From NCBI RefSeq assembly GCF_005577435.1, contig NZ_CP040396.1, positions 3,166,501-3,230,500 on the forward strand: DNA of 64,000 nucleotides, written 5' to 3'. The notes beneath the pieces were generated by a model. The model did not search any database and had not been told where the DNA came from. It was given only the letters and a program-made list of their open reading frames with translations. This stretch comes from Paenibacillus algicola. Its GTDB lineage: Bacteria > Bacillota > Bacilli > Paenibacillales > Paenibacillaceae. Position 1 is the stretch's first letter. Each line of letters starts with the position of its first letter. The position numbers and the translations under genes are program-made. This document shows, in pieces, positions 8,823 to 17,151 of this stretch.

Positions 8823-9091
8823 AGTAATATGACTGTCATCTATATTGAGGGAAACCTAGAACCTAGACCCAGACCCAGATCCAAATCCATCAAGGCTAAA
8901 GACCCAAGCTCCCTGCCTCTCAGGCACCAAAGTTGATCCCGAAACCTCGCAAACAGTTGAATCGTCCCAAATCCTGGATTATGATAATAGCGAATTCATG
9001 TCTTGTTTACTGCTTGAATGGCTGCGATCTGTAGCGCGATCAGCAAGAGGCTGCCTCAAAGCCAACCTATATTAAGGAGTGGAGGACAAGA
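8823..9091. other. Intergenic stretch between padR operon and lipoprotein gene
   Basis: Together with the promoter and the padR leader this forms a 326-nt gap without a gene. It holds a short low-complexity run of CCTAGA/CCCAGA repeats near 8860-8890, no convincing ORF or RNA, and the GGAGG ribosome site of the lipoprotein gene at its right end. Confidence 0.5.
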
Positions 9092-9466
9092 ATGATGAAG
9101 AAGTCATTGCATTACGCAGCAGGGTCACTGCTGCTTATTTTACTGCTTGGAGGGTGCCAGGACATGGAGAGACCAGCTTCCGCTCCACAGAGCGGCAATG
9201 AAATGTCTGCTGAAGAAATCAGCAGCGAAACCAGACAGCAAGCCGAAAGCTCCGCCATTCGCTATCTCAAGGATCAATACAACCTCGATGTTGAAATTAC
9301 CGATGCCAAGCTCATGCCCTCCACCGTCGCTGATAAAGTGAATCTGGAAGGACATGTCACCGGGAAGCCGGAGCAAAGCTTTAAGATTTCCGTGAACTAT
9401 AACACGCAGGAAACCTCCAATTTCGTGCTGAGCCCGGAGCTGAAAAAGGCCGTAGAAGGCAAATAA
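9092..9466 (+). CDS. Lipoprotein, putative immunity protein of the lipase cassette
   Basis: 124 residues. Lipoprotein signal peptide with lipobox LLGGC (Cys22), so it should sit on the outer face of the membrane. The mature part is a small alpha/beta domain (AIRYLKDQYNLDVEITDAKL, then VNLEGHVTGKPE) whose pattern resembles DUF1433-type lipoproteins. In Staphylococcus aureus a DUF1433-type lipoprotein, TilA, neutralises the type VII secreted lipase TslA. The position 75 nt upstream of a lipase gene with C-terminal type VII features supports the same role here. The domain match is by eye. Confidence 0.6.
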   Translation: MMKKSLHYAAGSLLLILLLGGCQDMERPASAPQSGNEMSAEEISSETRQQAESSAIRYLKDQYNLDVEITDAKLMPSTVADKVNLEGHVTGKPEQSFKISVNYNTQETSNFVLSPELKKAVEGK

Positions 9467-9541
9467 CTCCTGCGCGAAAAGCAGGCAACAAGATAAAGTC
9501 GCCCCGTACAGGCATATTTTATAAGTAAGGAGGGAGATGTC

Positions 9542-10831
9542 ATGAGCTCACATGTCGATGACGAAACGTACCGCAAAATGTCCGAGGCCGCCTACCTTGA
9601 TTTGAAGAAAGGCGAGACGCTGGAGGATCTCCCCGGCTGGGAGGTCGCCGAGGATTTCAAAAGCTATTCCCGCTCCGGCTTTGATGCCGTTACGTTCATT
9701 CATAAGGGCTCGGGCGAGGCCGTCATCGCTTATCGCGGAACTGAGGGCAGCGCGTCCGCACAGCATCTCGTACCGGATTTGATACAGGATGGCGTCATCG
9801 GAGCCGGAGAAATCGGCAGCCGTATAGAGGCCGCCAATCCTCTGAACGGACCGATTAACAGCTTCAAGGAATTTACGGGGCTCGATCATATCGATCATCT
9901 TAAGGATAACGTCGTCAAGTTTGTCGACAAGAATGTCAATGTGCTGCCGGAGAGCAACCAGTTCTATCAGGCCGAGGATTACGCCAAGGAGATGAAGAAC
10001 AAATACGGTGATTACCACTTTACTTTGACCGGTCATTCCCTTGGCGGCGGGAACGCGCAATACGCTGCGGCATATACCGGCATGAATGCGGTCACGTTCA
10101 GTGCCCCGTCGGTCGTTCCGAACCTGACCGGTGATATGCGGAGTAAAGCGGAGAACGGTCATTTTGACGGTCAGATTATTAACTATGTGCATCCTGGTGA
10201 CGTCGTAGGAAGCGGAGCCTTGGGCGGCTATGACCGGCATGTCGGCTCCACTTATTACATTGACTCCAGCTATGAGGCCGCGAACGACGGCGTAAGTCTG
10301 ATTGACAAGGCCAAGAATTCCTTCAGCGGACCGAACTATCATCAGCTGGACCGATATCAGTTTGATGAGAACGGTACCCTTGCCAACCAAATTTTTGATC
10401 CCGTGACCGGCGAAGAGGTGTCACCGCCCCGCTTGGCTCCCGGTGGCAGCATCTTTGACAGGCTTGCCGACACGGCTCATAGTCTCGGCGGCTCCCTGTC
10501 CGCATTGGCCGGGCTGGCCGGGGGCTCATTGGCAGGGCTTGCAGCAGGCGCCAGAGCCGGAAGCATACAAGTCACTCCGGCAGAGCTGAGAAGTGTGGCA
10601 GAGCGCTGGAACAGCAATGCACTGCAATGCCAGCACGAGCTGCAGGGCATCCGCCAGCGGATGAACCGCTATATGTTCACAAGCCATAGTACCCGGCTCA
10701 CCCCGATTGTGCAGCAGCTGGATCAGTCTGTCGTTTCTATGAGCCAGTGGCATGTGCAGCATACAGGAGACATCGTAAGCTACATCAAGCATAAAGCAGA
10801 TATGTTCGAGCAGACGGACCGGAGCGGTTGA
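9542..10831 (+). CDS. Lipase with C-terminal WXG/LXG-like helical domain, TslA-like
   Basis: 429 residues; GGAGG lies close before the ATG. Residues 1-290 are a class-3-like lipase: AYRGTEG oxyanion region, nucleophile elbow GHSLGGG with Ser166, Asp in HPGDVVG near 220, and candidate His at 233 or 267. There is no N-terminal signal peptide. A Gly/Ala-rich linker (about 310-340) leads to a helical C-terminal domain (341-429) that resembles WXG100-type secretion domains (VTPAELRSVAERWNSNALQ). This reversed order, toxin first and targeting domain last, is the layout described for the type VII secreted phospholipase TslA. It is flanked by a lipoprotein gene and a WXG-like partner gene. Confidence 0.75.
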   Translation: MSSHVDDETYRKMSEAAYLDLKKGETLEDLPGWEVAEDFKSYSRSGFDAVTFIHKGSGEAVIAYRGTEGSASAQHLVPDLIQDGVIGAGEIGSRIEAANPLNGPINSFKEFTGLDHIDHLKDNVVKFVDKNVNVLPESNQFYQAEDYAKEMKNKYGDYHFTLTGHSLGGGNAQYAAAYTGMNAVTFSAPSVVPNLTGDMRSKAENGHFDGQIINYVHPGDVVGSGALGGYDRHVGSTYYIDSSYEAANDGVSLIDKAKNSFSGPNYHQLDRYQFDENGTLANQIFDPVTGEEVSPPRLAPGGSIFDRLADTAHSLGGSLSALAGLAGGSLAGLAAGARAGSIQVTPAELRSVAERWNSNALQCQHELQGIRQRMNRYMFTSHSTRLTPIVQQLDQSVVSMSQWHVQHTGDIVSYIKHKADMFEQTDRSG

Positions 10832-10890
10832 CGCCATTCATTCATCATTGCGCGTCAGCCGCCTCACCGCGCCTGAGGAGGGATCTTGAA

Positions 10891-11163
10891 ATGAATCATG
10901 AAATACGGCTAGAGCTGAACGAGCTGCTTCAGGCCGAACGGGAATTATCGGCGCTGATCGGCCGGCTCCATCGAGATGAGCAGGAAGCCCGGGTGCTGTA
11001 CAATTCGCTGAGCGACTGGAAGGGACAATCTGCGAACGTGCTGCGGGACCAGATTGAAGTGTTCTTCTCCGAGCTTGCCCGGCGCATTCAGGACATTGAG
11101 CGGCAAAAGCTGGAGCTGGTTCGTTACGTGCAGCATATGAGACAAGTGGATGGAGCCTCCTGA
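10891..11163 (+). CDS. WXG100-like helical partner protein
   Basis: 90 residues, all predicted helix with a central turn at SDWKGQSANVL (W43-x-G), the hallmark of WXG100/ESX proteins. The ATG at 10891 follows GAGGAGGG with a suitable spacer; an earlier in-frame TTG has no ribosome site. It lies 59 nt after the lipase gene and before a terminator, so it should be cotranscribed. Role inferred: pairs with the lipase C-terminal helices to form a composite type VII export signal, as TlaA proteins do for TslA. Confidence 0.7.
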   Translation: MNHEIRLELNELLQAERELSALIGRLHRDEQEARVLYNSLSDWKGQSANVLRDQIEVFFSELARRIQDIERQKLELVRYVQHMRQVDGAS

Positions 11164-11188
11164 AGCATGTACAAAATAAAGAATTACG

Positions 11189-11236
11189 AAAAAAAAGCTG
11201 CCCCTCTAGATCTCATGATCTTTGGGGACAGCTTTT
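11189..11236. terminator. Bidirectional intrinsic terminator
   Basis: AAAAAAGCTGcCCC / GGGGaCAGCTTTTT stem with A- and T-runs, between the lipase cassette and the convergent nitroreductase gene. Confidence 0.8.
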
Positions 11237-11261
11237 TGGGTTATTAGCTGGGAATCTATGA

Positions 11262-11903
11262 TTACAGATCGAAGGAATTCCAGGACACCATGTCATTCAA
11301 CGGCAGACGATTCGTTGCCCGTGCCGGCTCTGCAGCCTTGCCGATCGCAATCAGCATAACGCTGCGATATTGGGCCGGAATGCCGAAGGCTTCAACGAAT
11401 TGCTGCTTATTATATCCTCCCATAGGAACCGTGTCATAGCCGCGTGCGCGGGCAGACAGCATCAGCTGCATCGAAATCAGACCGGAATCCACATCCACAA
11501 TGCTGCTCTTCATCTCCTCGCTCAGGCCGGAGTACAGGTTAAGGGCGTTGTTCACAAAGCGCTCCTTCACCTCTGCGGTCATCAGGCCTGCTTCCTGTGC
11601 CATCGTATAAATCTTCTCGCCCTGCTCATACCATTTCATGTCGCCCAGCACAGCGATCACCGCCGAAGAGGTCAGGACATGCTCCTGGTTAAAAGCAATC
11701 GGGTGCAGCTTCTCCTTCAGCTCCTGGTCGTCAATAATGAGAAAGCGCCAAGGCTGCAGATTGCTGGAAGACGGTGCCAGGGATGCATCGGCCAAAATTT
11801 CAGTCATTTCCTCTCGGGAAATTTTAACGCTCGGGTCGTATTTGCGTACCGAATGACGTTCCTTGATCACCTTGAAGAAATCCTGGGATGTTGCAGTAGA
11901 CAT
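11262..11903 (-). CDS. Nitroreductase family oxidoreductase
   Basis: 213 residues from the ATG at 11903, which has GAGGAG 8 nt upstream; a GTG three codons earlier abuts that site and is less likely. FMN-binding signature RHSVRKYDPS at the N-terminus, LAPSSSNLQPWRF in the middle and MGGYNKQQ near the dimer interface. It should reduce quinones or nitro compounds with NAD(P)H. It is 97 nt downstream of an Rrf2 regulator gene, with two copies of an 18-bp palindrome in the gap, so redox or electrophile control is likely. Confidence 0.88.
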   Translation of the reverse strand: MSTATSQDFFKVIKERHSVRKYDPSVKISREEMTEILADASLAPSSSNLQPWRFLIIDDQELKEKLHPIAFNQEHVLTSSAVIAVLGDMKWYEQGEKIYTMAQEAGLMTAEVKERFVNNALNLYSGLSEEMKSSIVDVDSGLISMQLMLSARARGYDTVPMGGYNKQQFVEAFGIPAQYRSVMLIAIGKAAEPARATNRLPLNDMVSWNSFDL

Positions 11904-11921
11904 ATTCTCCACTCCTCTAAT

Positions 11922-12004
11922 TGTGTATGATTATGCACAGTTTAAGACGTGCTTATCTGTGTTCTTTTTTGCACAGTATATACCATGATGAAATTTGTTG
12001 TCAA
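11922..12004 (-). promoter_or_regulatory. Nitroreductase promoter with twin operators
   Basis: Minus strand: TTGACA (11999-12004), 18-nt spacer, TATACT (11975-11980). Two 18-bp palindromes with ends TGTGCA...ACACA lie at 11958-11975 (overlapping the start region) and 11922-11939 (in the leader), 36 bp apart. They are good candidates for Rrf2-protein operators. Confidence 0.65.
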
Positions 12005-12444
12005 CCTGTCTCTGCTTTACGCACCATGTCCCCTACGGTATACGAGCTTAGCACCTTCATCGTGCTCTGTTCAATCTCGTCCAGCACCTCGGAAAATACC
12101 GCCTTCAGCGCTGCACCTCCGCAATGCTCCTTCGCGGCATCCAGCATGCTGTCGGTTACGGCGCGGTGGATATGCAGGCAGCTGTATACCTCGGCGAGGG
12201 TAATGTGATCCGCACTTCGTACGAAACGGTAGCCTCCGTCCCGTCCCTCCCGGGATTCAATCATCCCCTCCAGGGATAATGCTTTAAGAATCCGCCTTAA
12301 CAAGGTAGGATCTGCTTTGAGGCTCGCTGCAAGATCGCTGCTGGAGCAAGTTCCTGCATGAACGGCCAAGGTCGTGAGCGCCTGCAGGGCCAGACTGAAG
12401 CTTTTGTAGGTGGACGGGCAGCCAATGGGTTTCTTGCTCATCAT
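12001..12444 (-). CDS. Rrf2 family transcriptional regulator
   Basis: 147 residues from the ATG at 12444, which follows AAGGAGG with a 9-nt spacer. Winged-helix signature SSSDLAASLKADPTLLRRIL and EGRDGGYRF, typical of Rrf2. It has only isolated cysteines (CPS, TCSS, EHCGG) and lacks the IscR-type three-cysteine cluster, so it is closer to the YwnA/NsrR-unlike, non Fe-S branch. The gene directly precedes the nitroreductase gene on the same strand and probably represses it. Confidence 0.85.
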   Translation of the reverse strand: MMSKKPIGCPSTYKSFSLALQALTTLAVHAGTCSSSDLAASLKADPTLLRRILKALSLEGMIESREGRDGGYRFVRSADHITLAEVYSCLHIHRAVTDSMLDAAKEHCGGAALKAVFSEVLDEIEQSTMKVLSSYTVGDMVRKAETG

Positions 12445-12659
12445 GAACGGCACCCTCCTTGTATACGTTGAATGGACCTCAGAGCCAGTCCATCGTTTTA
12501 TCCCCGTATTGTACCCTAGTAGACTGCCCCGGGCAACCCTGATCTGCCGAGAGGCTGCATCAACAGCCTATCACGCCATGCATAACCCCCGCCGCTTCCC
12601 GGCATCCTATAAAAACCTAAGCTTTCCATATTGAGGTTTTCAAGGGGGAATGATTATTT

Positions 12660-14102
12660 ATGTCATCCAGCAGCCTGCTCTCTGACCTCCGCTCCTGTCT
12701 TCACAATAATGATGATGTCACCTATTTCCCGGTCCAGATTCAGCAGGTGCAGTGCACCTTTATTTATGTCCGCTCTATCGTTAACGTAGCATTGCTGCAG
12801 GACAGCATCGTCCAGCCTCTCCTGCGTCTCAACCAGGGCGATGCCCTGCCTCTGCAGGATTGCCTGAAGGACAGCTCTTTTTTCTCCTGGCCTGCCAGCA
12901 AAAACAGCGATCCGGCCAGCGCCGCCGAAGCCGTGGCCTCCGGCCATGCCGTGCTCGTGGTGGAGGGGCTATCCGAGGCGTTTCTGTTCAGCATTCCCAA
13001 ATATCAAAAGCGTGCCGTCCAGGAATCCCAGAATGAGCAGGTCGTCATTGGGCCGCGGGAATCTTTTATCGAGGATGTGGACGTCAATCTTTCTCTCATT
13101 CGCCATAAAATCCGCCACCCCGATCTGAAAATCGTTCAATTTCAGCTCGGACGTTATACGAAGACGCCGCTGTACGTCGTCTATATCGAGGGCTTATGCG
13201 ATCCCAAGGTGCTCCAGACACTGGAGGCGCAATTCCAGCAGATTGATACCGACGGGGTGTTCGGGATCAGCAATGTGTCAGAGTATTTTCAAATCAGCCG
13301 GAAGACAAGCTTTCCCCAATTTCAGTATACTGAGCGCCCGGATTCTGTTGCATCCGCTATTCTCGAAGGCAGGGCCGGCATTCTGCTGGAAGGGACGCCT
13401 TCCGCGCAGATCGTGCCCGTCACCTTCTTCAGCCTGCTTCAATCCTCGGAGGATTATTATTTAAGCTTTATTTATGCCAGCTGGATTCGGCTGGTCCGGC
13501 TGCTGTTTGCCGTCATTTCTGTCGTGCTGCCCTCCTTGTATGTGTCGATCACGACCTTTCAAACCGAGATCATACCGACCGAGCTTCTGCTGACCATAGC
13601 ATCCGCCCGGGAGAACATCCCGTTCCCGGCGTTAATCGAGGCCTTGCTGATGGAGCTGACGTTTGAGGCCCTGCGGGAGGCCGGCGCCCGCATTCCCAAG
13701 CCGGTCGGACAGACGATTTCGATTATCGGAGCCATCGTCATCGGCCAGGCCGCAGTAGCCGCCGGCGTGGTGTCGGCACCGATGGTCATTGTCGTCTCAA
13801 TTACCGGGATCGCGACGTTTATCGTGCCGCATTATGAGCTCGGCATCTCACTGCGGCTCCTGCGCTTCGTGCTGCTCATTCTTGGTGGTACGCTGGGGCT
13901 GCTAGGCGTTCTTGCAGCCAGCTTCGTGATTTACTCCAGAATGTGCTCCCTGAACACCTTCGGTACACCGTACCTGCAGCCGCTGGCGCCGCTCGTGTTC
14001 TCGGATTGGAAGGATATGATCTACCGCGCTCCGTCATCTCAGAAGAAAAAGCGCCCCGACGCTTACCATGCCCAGGATAAAAGGAGGCAGACGTCTAAAT
14101 GA
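12660..14102 (+). CDS. gerA-like A subunit: Spore germination protein, GerA family A subunit
   Basis: 480 residues. A large hydrophilic N-terminal domain (about 1-270) with HPDLKIVQFQLGRYTKTPLY precedes a membrane region of about five helices (280-450) containing the GerA signature VSITTFQTEIIPTELLLTIASA. GerA-type A subunits form the germinant receptor in the inner spore membrane with B and C subunits, whose genes follow. The stop overlaps the C-subunit start by 4 nt. A weak sigma-G-like element (GCATC near 12602 and CATATTG near 12627) lies upstream but its spacing is not ideal. Confidence 0.93.
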   Translation: MSSSSLLSDLRSCLHNNDDVTYFPVQIQQVQCTFIYVRSIVNVALLQDSIVQPLLRLNQGDALPLQDCLKDSSFFSWPASKNSDPASAAEAVASGHAVLVVEGLSEAFLFSIPKYQKRAVQESQNEQVVIGPRESFIEDVDVNLSLIRHKIRHPDLKIVQFQLGRYTKTPLYVVYIEGLCDPKVLQTLEAQFQQIDTDGVFGISNVSEYFQISRKTSFPQFQYTERPDSVASAILEGRAGILLEGTPSAQIVPVTFFSLLQSSEDYYLSFIYASWIRLVRLLFAVISVVLPSLYVSITTFQTEIIPTELLLTIASARENIPFPALIEALLMELTFEALREAGARIPKPVGQTISIIGAIVIGQAAVAAGVVSAPMVIVVSITGIATFIVPHYELGISLRLLRFVLLILGGTLGLLGVLAASFVIYSRMCSLNTFGTPYLQPLAPLVFSDWKDMIYRAPSSQKKKRPDAYHAQDKRRQTSK

Positions 14103-15238
14103 AGCGCATCCTCAGAGCATGGCTGCTGCTCTTCTGCCTCCTGCCTCTGTGTGGCTGTATGGCCAAGATTGAGATCAATGACCAGGTGTTTGTGCTGTCC
14201 TTATTCGTCGATATGGACAAAGATACCGGGGAATACAAGGTCACGATCGCGAGCCCGTTGCCTAACCGTCTCAGTTCTGGCGAGCAGGCGGGCAGCTCGG
14301 GGGGACAAGGAGAGCCTTTCTCGCTGGCAGACAGCTCCGGAACGAGCCTCCCTCTTGCCGTCGGTAAATTACAGCGCCAAATGACACGTAAACTTGATTT
14401 CAGCCATACGCGCGTTATCGTCGTAGGCAGCACGATGGCCGAAGCAGGTATGGAGGAGCTGTTCAACTGGGTACTGCGGGAACGTACGCTGGATTTCAGC
14501 ACCTTTATTATGTCCTCCACCAAGCAGGCCAAAGATGTGGCAGAGCTGGAGCCCGTTTTTGAATCGCTGCCGTCTACCGTGCTGATGCGCTTTGCGGTCC
14601 AGAATAATCTGCTGGGCACGACCTTGAAGGAATGCCTATCCGCCTATCTGGAAGGCACCGGCTTCGCGCTGAGCCAGCTGAATGTTAAAGATGCCAAGGG
14701 AACAAGCAATTGGGTCAGTGTCGGTAATATTCAACTGTTTAATGATCTTCAAGCCAAAGCTACTCTCAATGAAGAACAGTCCAAGGTCACCTCCTGGGCA
14801 ATTGGCCGGCGCAATACACCGATTTACAGGCCGGTTTATTATGTAACCTGGGATGGAGGCAAGAGCAAGGCCAGCGTACTGATGACGAACAGCAAATCCC
14901 GCCAGCAGATCACGATGACCCCGTCAGGCCCTGTCGTTCAGCTGAAGCTCGATGGTACGGGAGATGTGCTCTCTCTGGAGGACGACCAGCAAAGAGAAGC
15001 TACAGAGACGAACAAACTGATCATCCAGGAGCTGAAGGATCAGCTTCATGAGGATTTGACAGCCTCTCTGCGGGTATCCCAGGAAGCCGGGGCTGATGTG
15101 CTCGGCGTAGGCCAGCTACTTGAGGCTAAATATCCCCACCTTTGGGATAAATGGAGAGAGGATTGGGGAAACCACTATAAAAATGATATTGAGTTTCAGG
15201 TCAAGCTGCATATTAAAATTCGGAATACCGATATGTAG
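14099..15238 (+). CDS. gerA-like C subunit: Ger(x)C family germination lipoprotein, C subunit
   Basis: 379 residues. Lipoprotein signal ending in LPLCGC with the lipid-attachment Cys about residue 20, then EINDQVFVLSLFVDMD, the standard opening of Ger(x)C proteins, and the conserved SHTRVIVVG segment near residue 100. It should be anchored on the outer face of the inner spore membrane as part of the germinant receptor. Coupled to the A-subunit gene by an ATGA overlap, with AGGAGG upstream. Confidence 0.93.
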   Translation: MKRILRAWLLLFCLLPLCGCMAKIEINDQVFVLSLFVDMDKDTGEYKVTIASPLPNRLSSGEQAGSSGGQGEPFSLADSSGTSLPLAVGKLQRQMTRKLDFSHTRVIVVGSTMAEAGMEELFNWVLRERTLDFSTFIMSSTKQAKDVAELEPVFESLPSTVLMRFAVQNNLLGTTLKECLSAYLEGTGFALSQLNVKDAKGTSNWVSVGNIQLFNDLQAKATLNEEQSKVTSWAIGRRNTPIYRPVYYVTWDGGKSKASVLMTNSKSRQQITMTPSGPVVQLKLDGTGDVLSLEDDQQREATETNKLIIQELKDQLHEDLTASLRVSQEAGADVLGVGQLLEAKYPHLWDKWREDWGNHYKNDIEFQVKLHIKIRNTDM

Positions 15239-15338
15239 CCGCAGCCTTCTTTTGATAACCAATTTGAAGATTTGCAATGAAGAAATCAAGCCAGAATGCA
15301 GCTAGATCGGCCATCACCTGAAGGAGAGGGACTGCGGC

Positions 15339-15551
15339 ATGTACTGTATGATCTTTTGCTCACTCGCGCTGCTGGACTGGTATTTGCTCCGAAGAAGCTC
15401 TGGCAGCCCGCAGAAAAAACGAAATGTTACTAAAATGCTGTGGTTTATGATTCCGCTGTTCGGCTGGAATGCCGCAGCCTCCCAGCTTGAATGGTGGCCC
15501 AATCCCTTCGACCTGCTCAATCTGGTGCTGGGATGGACCGATCTCATGTAG
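15339..15551 (+). CDS. Small membrane protein of the germination operon
   Basis: 70 residues with GGAGAGG 10-12 nt before the ATG. One N-terminal hydrophobic helix (MIFCSLALLDWYLL), a basic loop with KKRN, and a second hydrophobic segment (LWFMIPLFGWNAAA). It sits between the C- and B-subunit genes and ends 20 nt before the B-subunit start. Small D-type subunits with two membrane helices are known in some germinant receptor operons and this protein fits that pattern, but the assignment rests on position and topology only. Confidence 0.6.
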   Translation: MYCMIFCSLALLDWYLLRRSSGSPQKKRNVTKMLWFMIPLFGWNAAASQLEWWPNPFDLLNLVLGWTDLM

Positions 15552-15571
15552 CAGGAAAGGATGAAGCATTG

Positions 15572-16774
15572 ATGCGCCAAACTCCCTGGCAGCTATTTCG
15601 GTTCGCCTTCATATACCTGAACACCCAGCCGACGGCTTATTTGCTGCCAACCCTGCTGACCGTGGCCGGCTATCTGGGCTGGATCTCCGTGCTTGGCGCA
15701 CTGATACTGAGCCTCCTGATCCTGTGGTGCACCATGGCCGTAGGAAAAGCTTCTCCCCAGGATTCCTGGCTGAATTTCGGCGAGCAGATTGTCGGGAAGT
15801 GGCCTCACCGCCTGTTTCTGGTAATCATTATATTATGGGTCATCATCTACGTAGCCATTGACATTGAAAGCTACACGCTATTCTACGGCACGAACTATAT
15901 GCGAGCCACACCACAATGGGTCATCCAGCTCATTCTCGGCCCCGTTATTATCATCACAGCCCGCTGGGGTCTCGTGCCGCTGATTTATATGGCGGATGGA
16001 CTGTTTTTCCTTACACTCGCGACGCTGGTGCTGGTGCTCTCCACGTTCGCTGGTGACGCCCACTTTAACTGGCTGCCCGGACTGATTACACATACCCATT
16101 ACGGCGATGCAGCCAAAGGGATTTTTATCACCTTATCCTTTATCGGGGAATGGTTCGTGTTCCTGGTTCTGGCCCCATTAATCCAGATGGACCGGCGAGC
16201 GTTTCGCAATCTGAGCTGTGCCATTCTGCTGCTAACCTTGTCCGTGCTGCTGGAATGGGTGCTGATTCTGCTGAACCTGGGGCTGAAGCTGTCTAGCGAG
16301 ATCCAGTATCCCTTGATTGAGCTCATGCGCAGCTCCATTACCGGCGTCCTCGGCAATGCCGACCCGCTCATTATTGGACTGTGGGCAACCTCCATGTTTA
16401 TTCACAGCGCCTTTCTGCTGCAGGTTGGGGCCCGGATCATGACAAGGCTGCTGTCCATCCATGACTCTGAAATGGAAAAACCGTTTATCACCCTGCTGGG
16501 CGGCACCGCCAGCGTGGCCGCTTATCAATTCGCACAGAACCCGGCATTGTATCAGGAAAATTTCGATTCCATGGTCGCCGTTGTTTTCTGGCTGCTCGTA
16601 GACTGCATTCCTGTCATTTACTGGATCGTGTTAAAGCTTCGGGGAGGAATATCCAAGCCCGGCTCTTCCAGCGCAGCATCCGATTCTGATTCCGGAAATA
16701 ACTCTAGCCAGCAGAGCCCTTCCTCCGGCGAAAGTCCCTCGACTGGCGCCAGTCTGCCTGCTGAGCAAGCATAA
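15572..16774 (+). CDS. gerA-like B subunit: Spore germination protein, GerB-type permease subunit
   Basis: 400 residues from the ATG at 15572 with AGGAAAGG upstream. About ten membrane helices of the amino acid-polyamine-organocation fold typical of GerB-type subunits (QLFRFAFIYLNTQPTAYLLP at the N-terminus; LFYGTNYM loop). The last 45 residues are a Ser/Gly/Pro-rich hydrophilic tail, which is unusual for the family and may be disordered. Last gene of the operon, followed by a terminator. B subunits are the germinant-binding component. Confidence 0.9.
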   Translation: MRQTPWQLFRFAFIYLNTQPTAYLLPTLLTVAGYLGWISVLGALILSLLILWCTMAVGKASPQDSWLNFGEQIVGKWPHRLFLVIIILWVIIYVAIDIESYTLFYGTNYMRATPQWVIQLILGPVIIITARWGLVPLIYMADGLFFLTLATLVLVLSTFAGDAHFNWLPGLITHTHYGDAAKGIFITLSFIGEWFVFLVLAPLIQMDRRAFRNLSCAILLLTLSVLLEWVLILLNLGLKLSSEIQYPLIELMRSSITGVLGNADPLIIGLWATSMFIHSAFLLQVGARIMTRLLSIHDSEMEKPFITLLGGTASVAAYQFAQNPALYQENFDSMVAVVFWLLVDCIPVIYWIVLKLRGGISKPGSSSAASDSDSGNNSSQQSPSSGESPSTGASLPAEQA

Positions 16775-16787
16775 GCTGGATTAAAAA

Positions 16788-16835
16788 GGGGCTGTCCCAA
16801 AAGATCTAGGGTCTTGCGGGATGGCCTCGTTTGTT
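16788..16835 (+). terminator. Terminator after the germination operon
   Basis: Stem GGCTGTCCC/GGGATGGCC (16790-16826) followed by a T-rich stretch. The GGGGCTGTCCC start is shared with the hairpin at 27375 and may alternatively be the end of the IS remnant that follows. Confidence 0.55.
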
Positions 16836-16877
16836 GTTGTGAGATGCTCCGCGTACGAAACATTCCTCCCCTCGCTG

Positions 16878-17136
16878 CTGCCCCAAATTTCTTTGAATTT
16901 ATTCTAGCAAGGGAGAAATTTGGGGGCAAAGGCGACCGCTACCGCTGGTCCGGAATCGTTTCGTCCTCTCCGCTGCTTCGTGCATATCCATCCCCCAAAA
17001 AAACAGGTAACACAAATAAACCGCTCTTTAATAGAATGGAAGTGTCTAGCAACCATCTAAAAAGGAGCGGTTTCATTTGTACATTCACTACACCATGGAT
17101 TAACTTTATCTGCCCATGGTGCTGGGATAGCCTCTT
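16878..17136 (+). mobile_element. Vestigial IS leader and transposase start (IS1182-like)
   Basis: A gene-free 377-nt gap. It carries a hairpin CCCCAAATTTCT/GAAATTTGGGG (about 16882-16927), a G-CAAAGGCGACCGCT tail, a CTCTCCGCTGCTTCGT block, and a second hairpin AAACCGCTC/GAGCGGTTT (17019-17074). Directly after an AAGGAG site, a frame from TTG 17078 reads LYIHYTMD, stop, LYLPM, which looks like the first residues of an IS1182-group transposase (YTMDQL-LP) interrupted by stop codons. The rest of the element is gone. The leader is related to the one at 44362 in front of another transposase remnant. Confidence 0.5.
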
Positions 17137-17151
17137 AAGGTTAAGCGTCCA

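Noticed and set aside
8860..8890. CCTAGA/CCCAGA short repeats
   Set aside because: Only a few imperfect copies; too short and irregular for a CRISPR array or known repeat class.
9548..10390. 280-codon open frame on the minus strand
   Set aside because: Antisense to the lipase gene, no start context, no motif.
12600..12635. Sigma-G-like promoter upstream of the germination operon
   Set aside because: The -35/-10 spacing (20 nt) does not fit the sigma-G consensus well enough to list as a feature.
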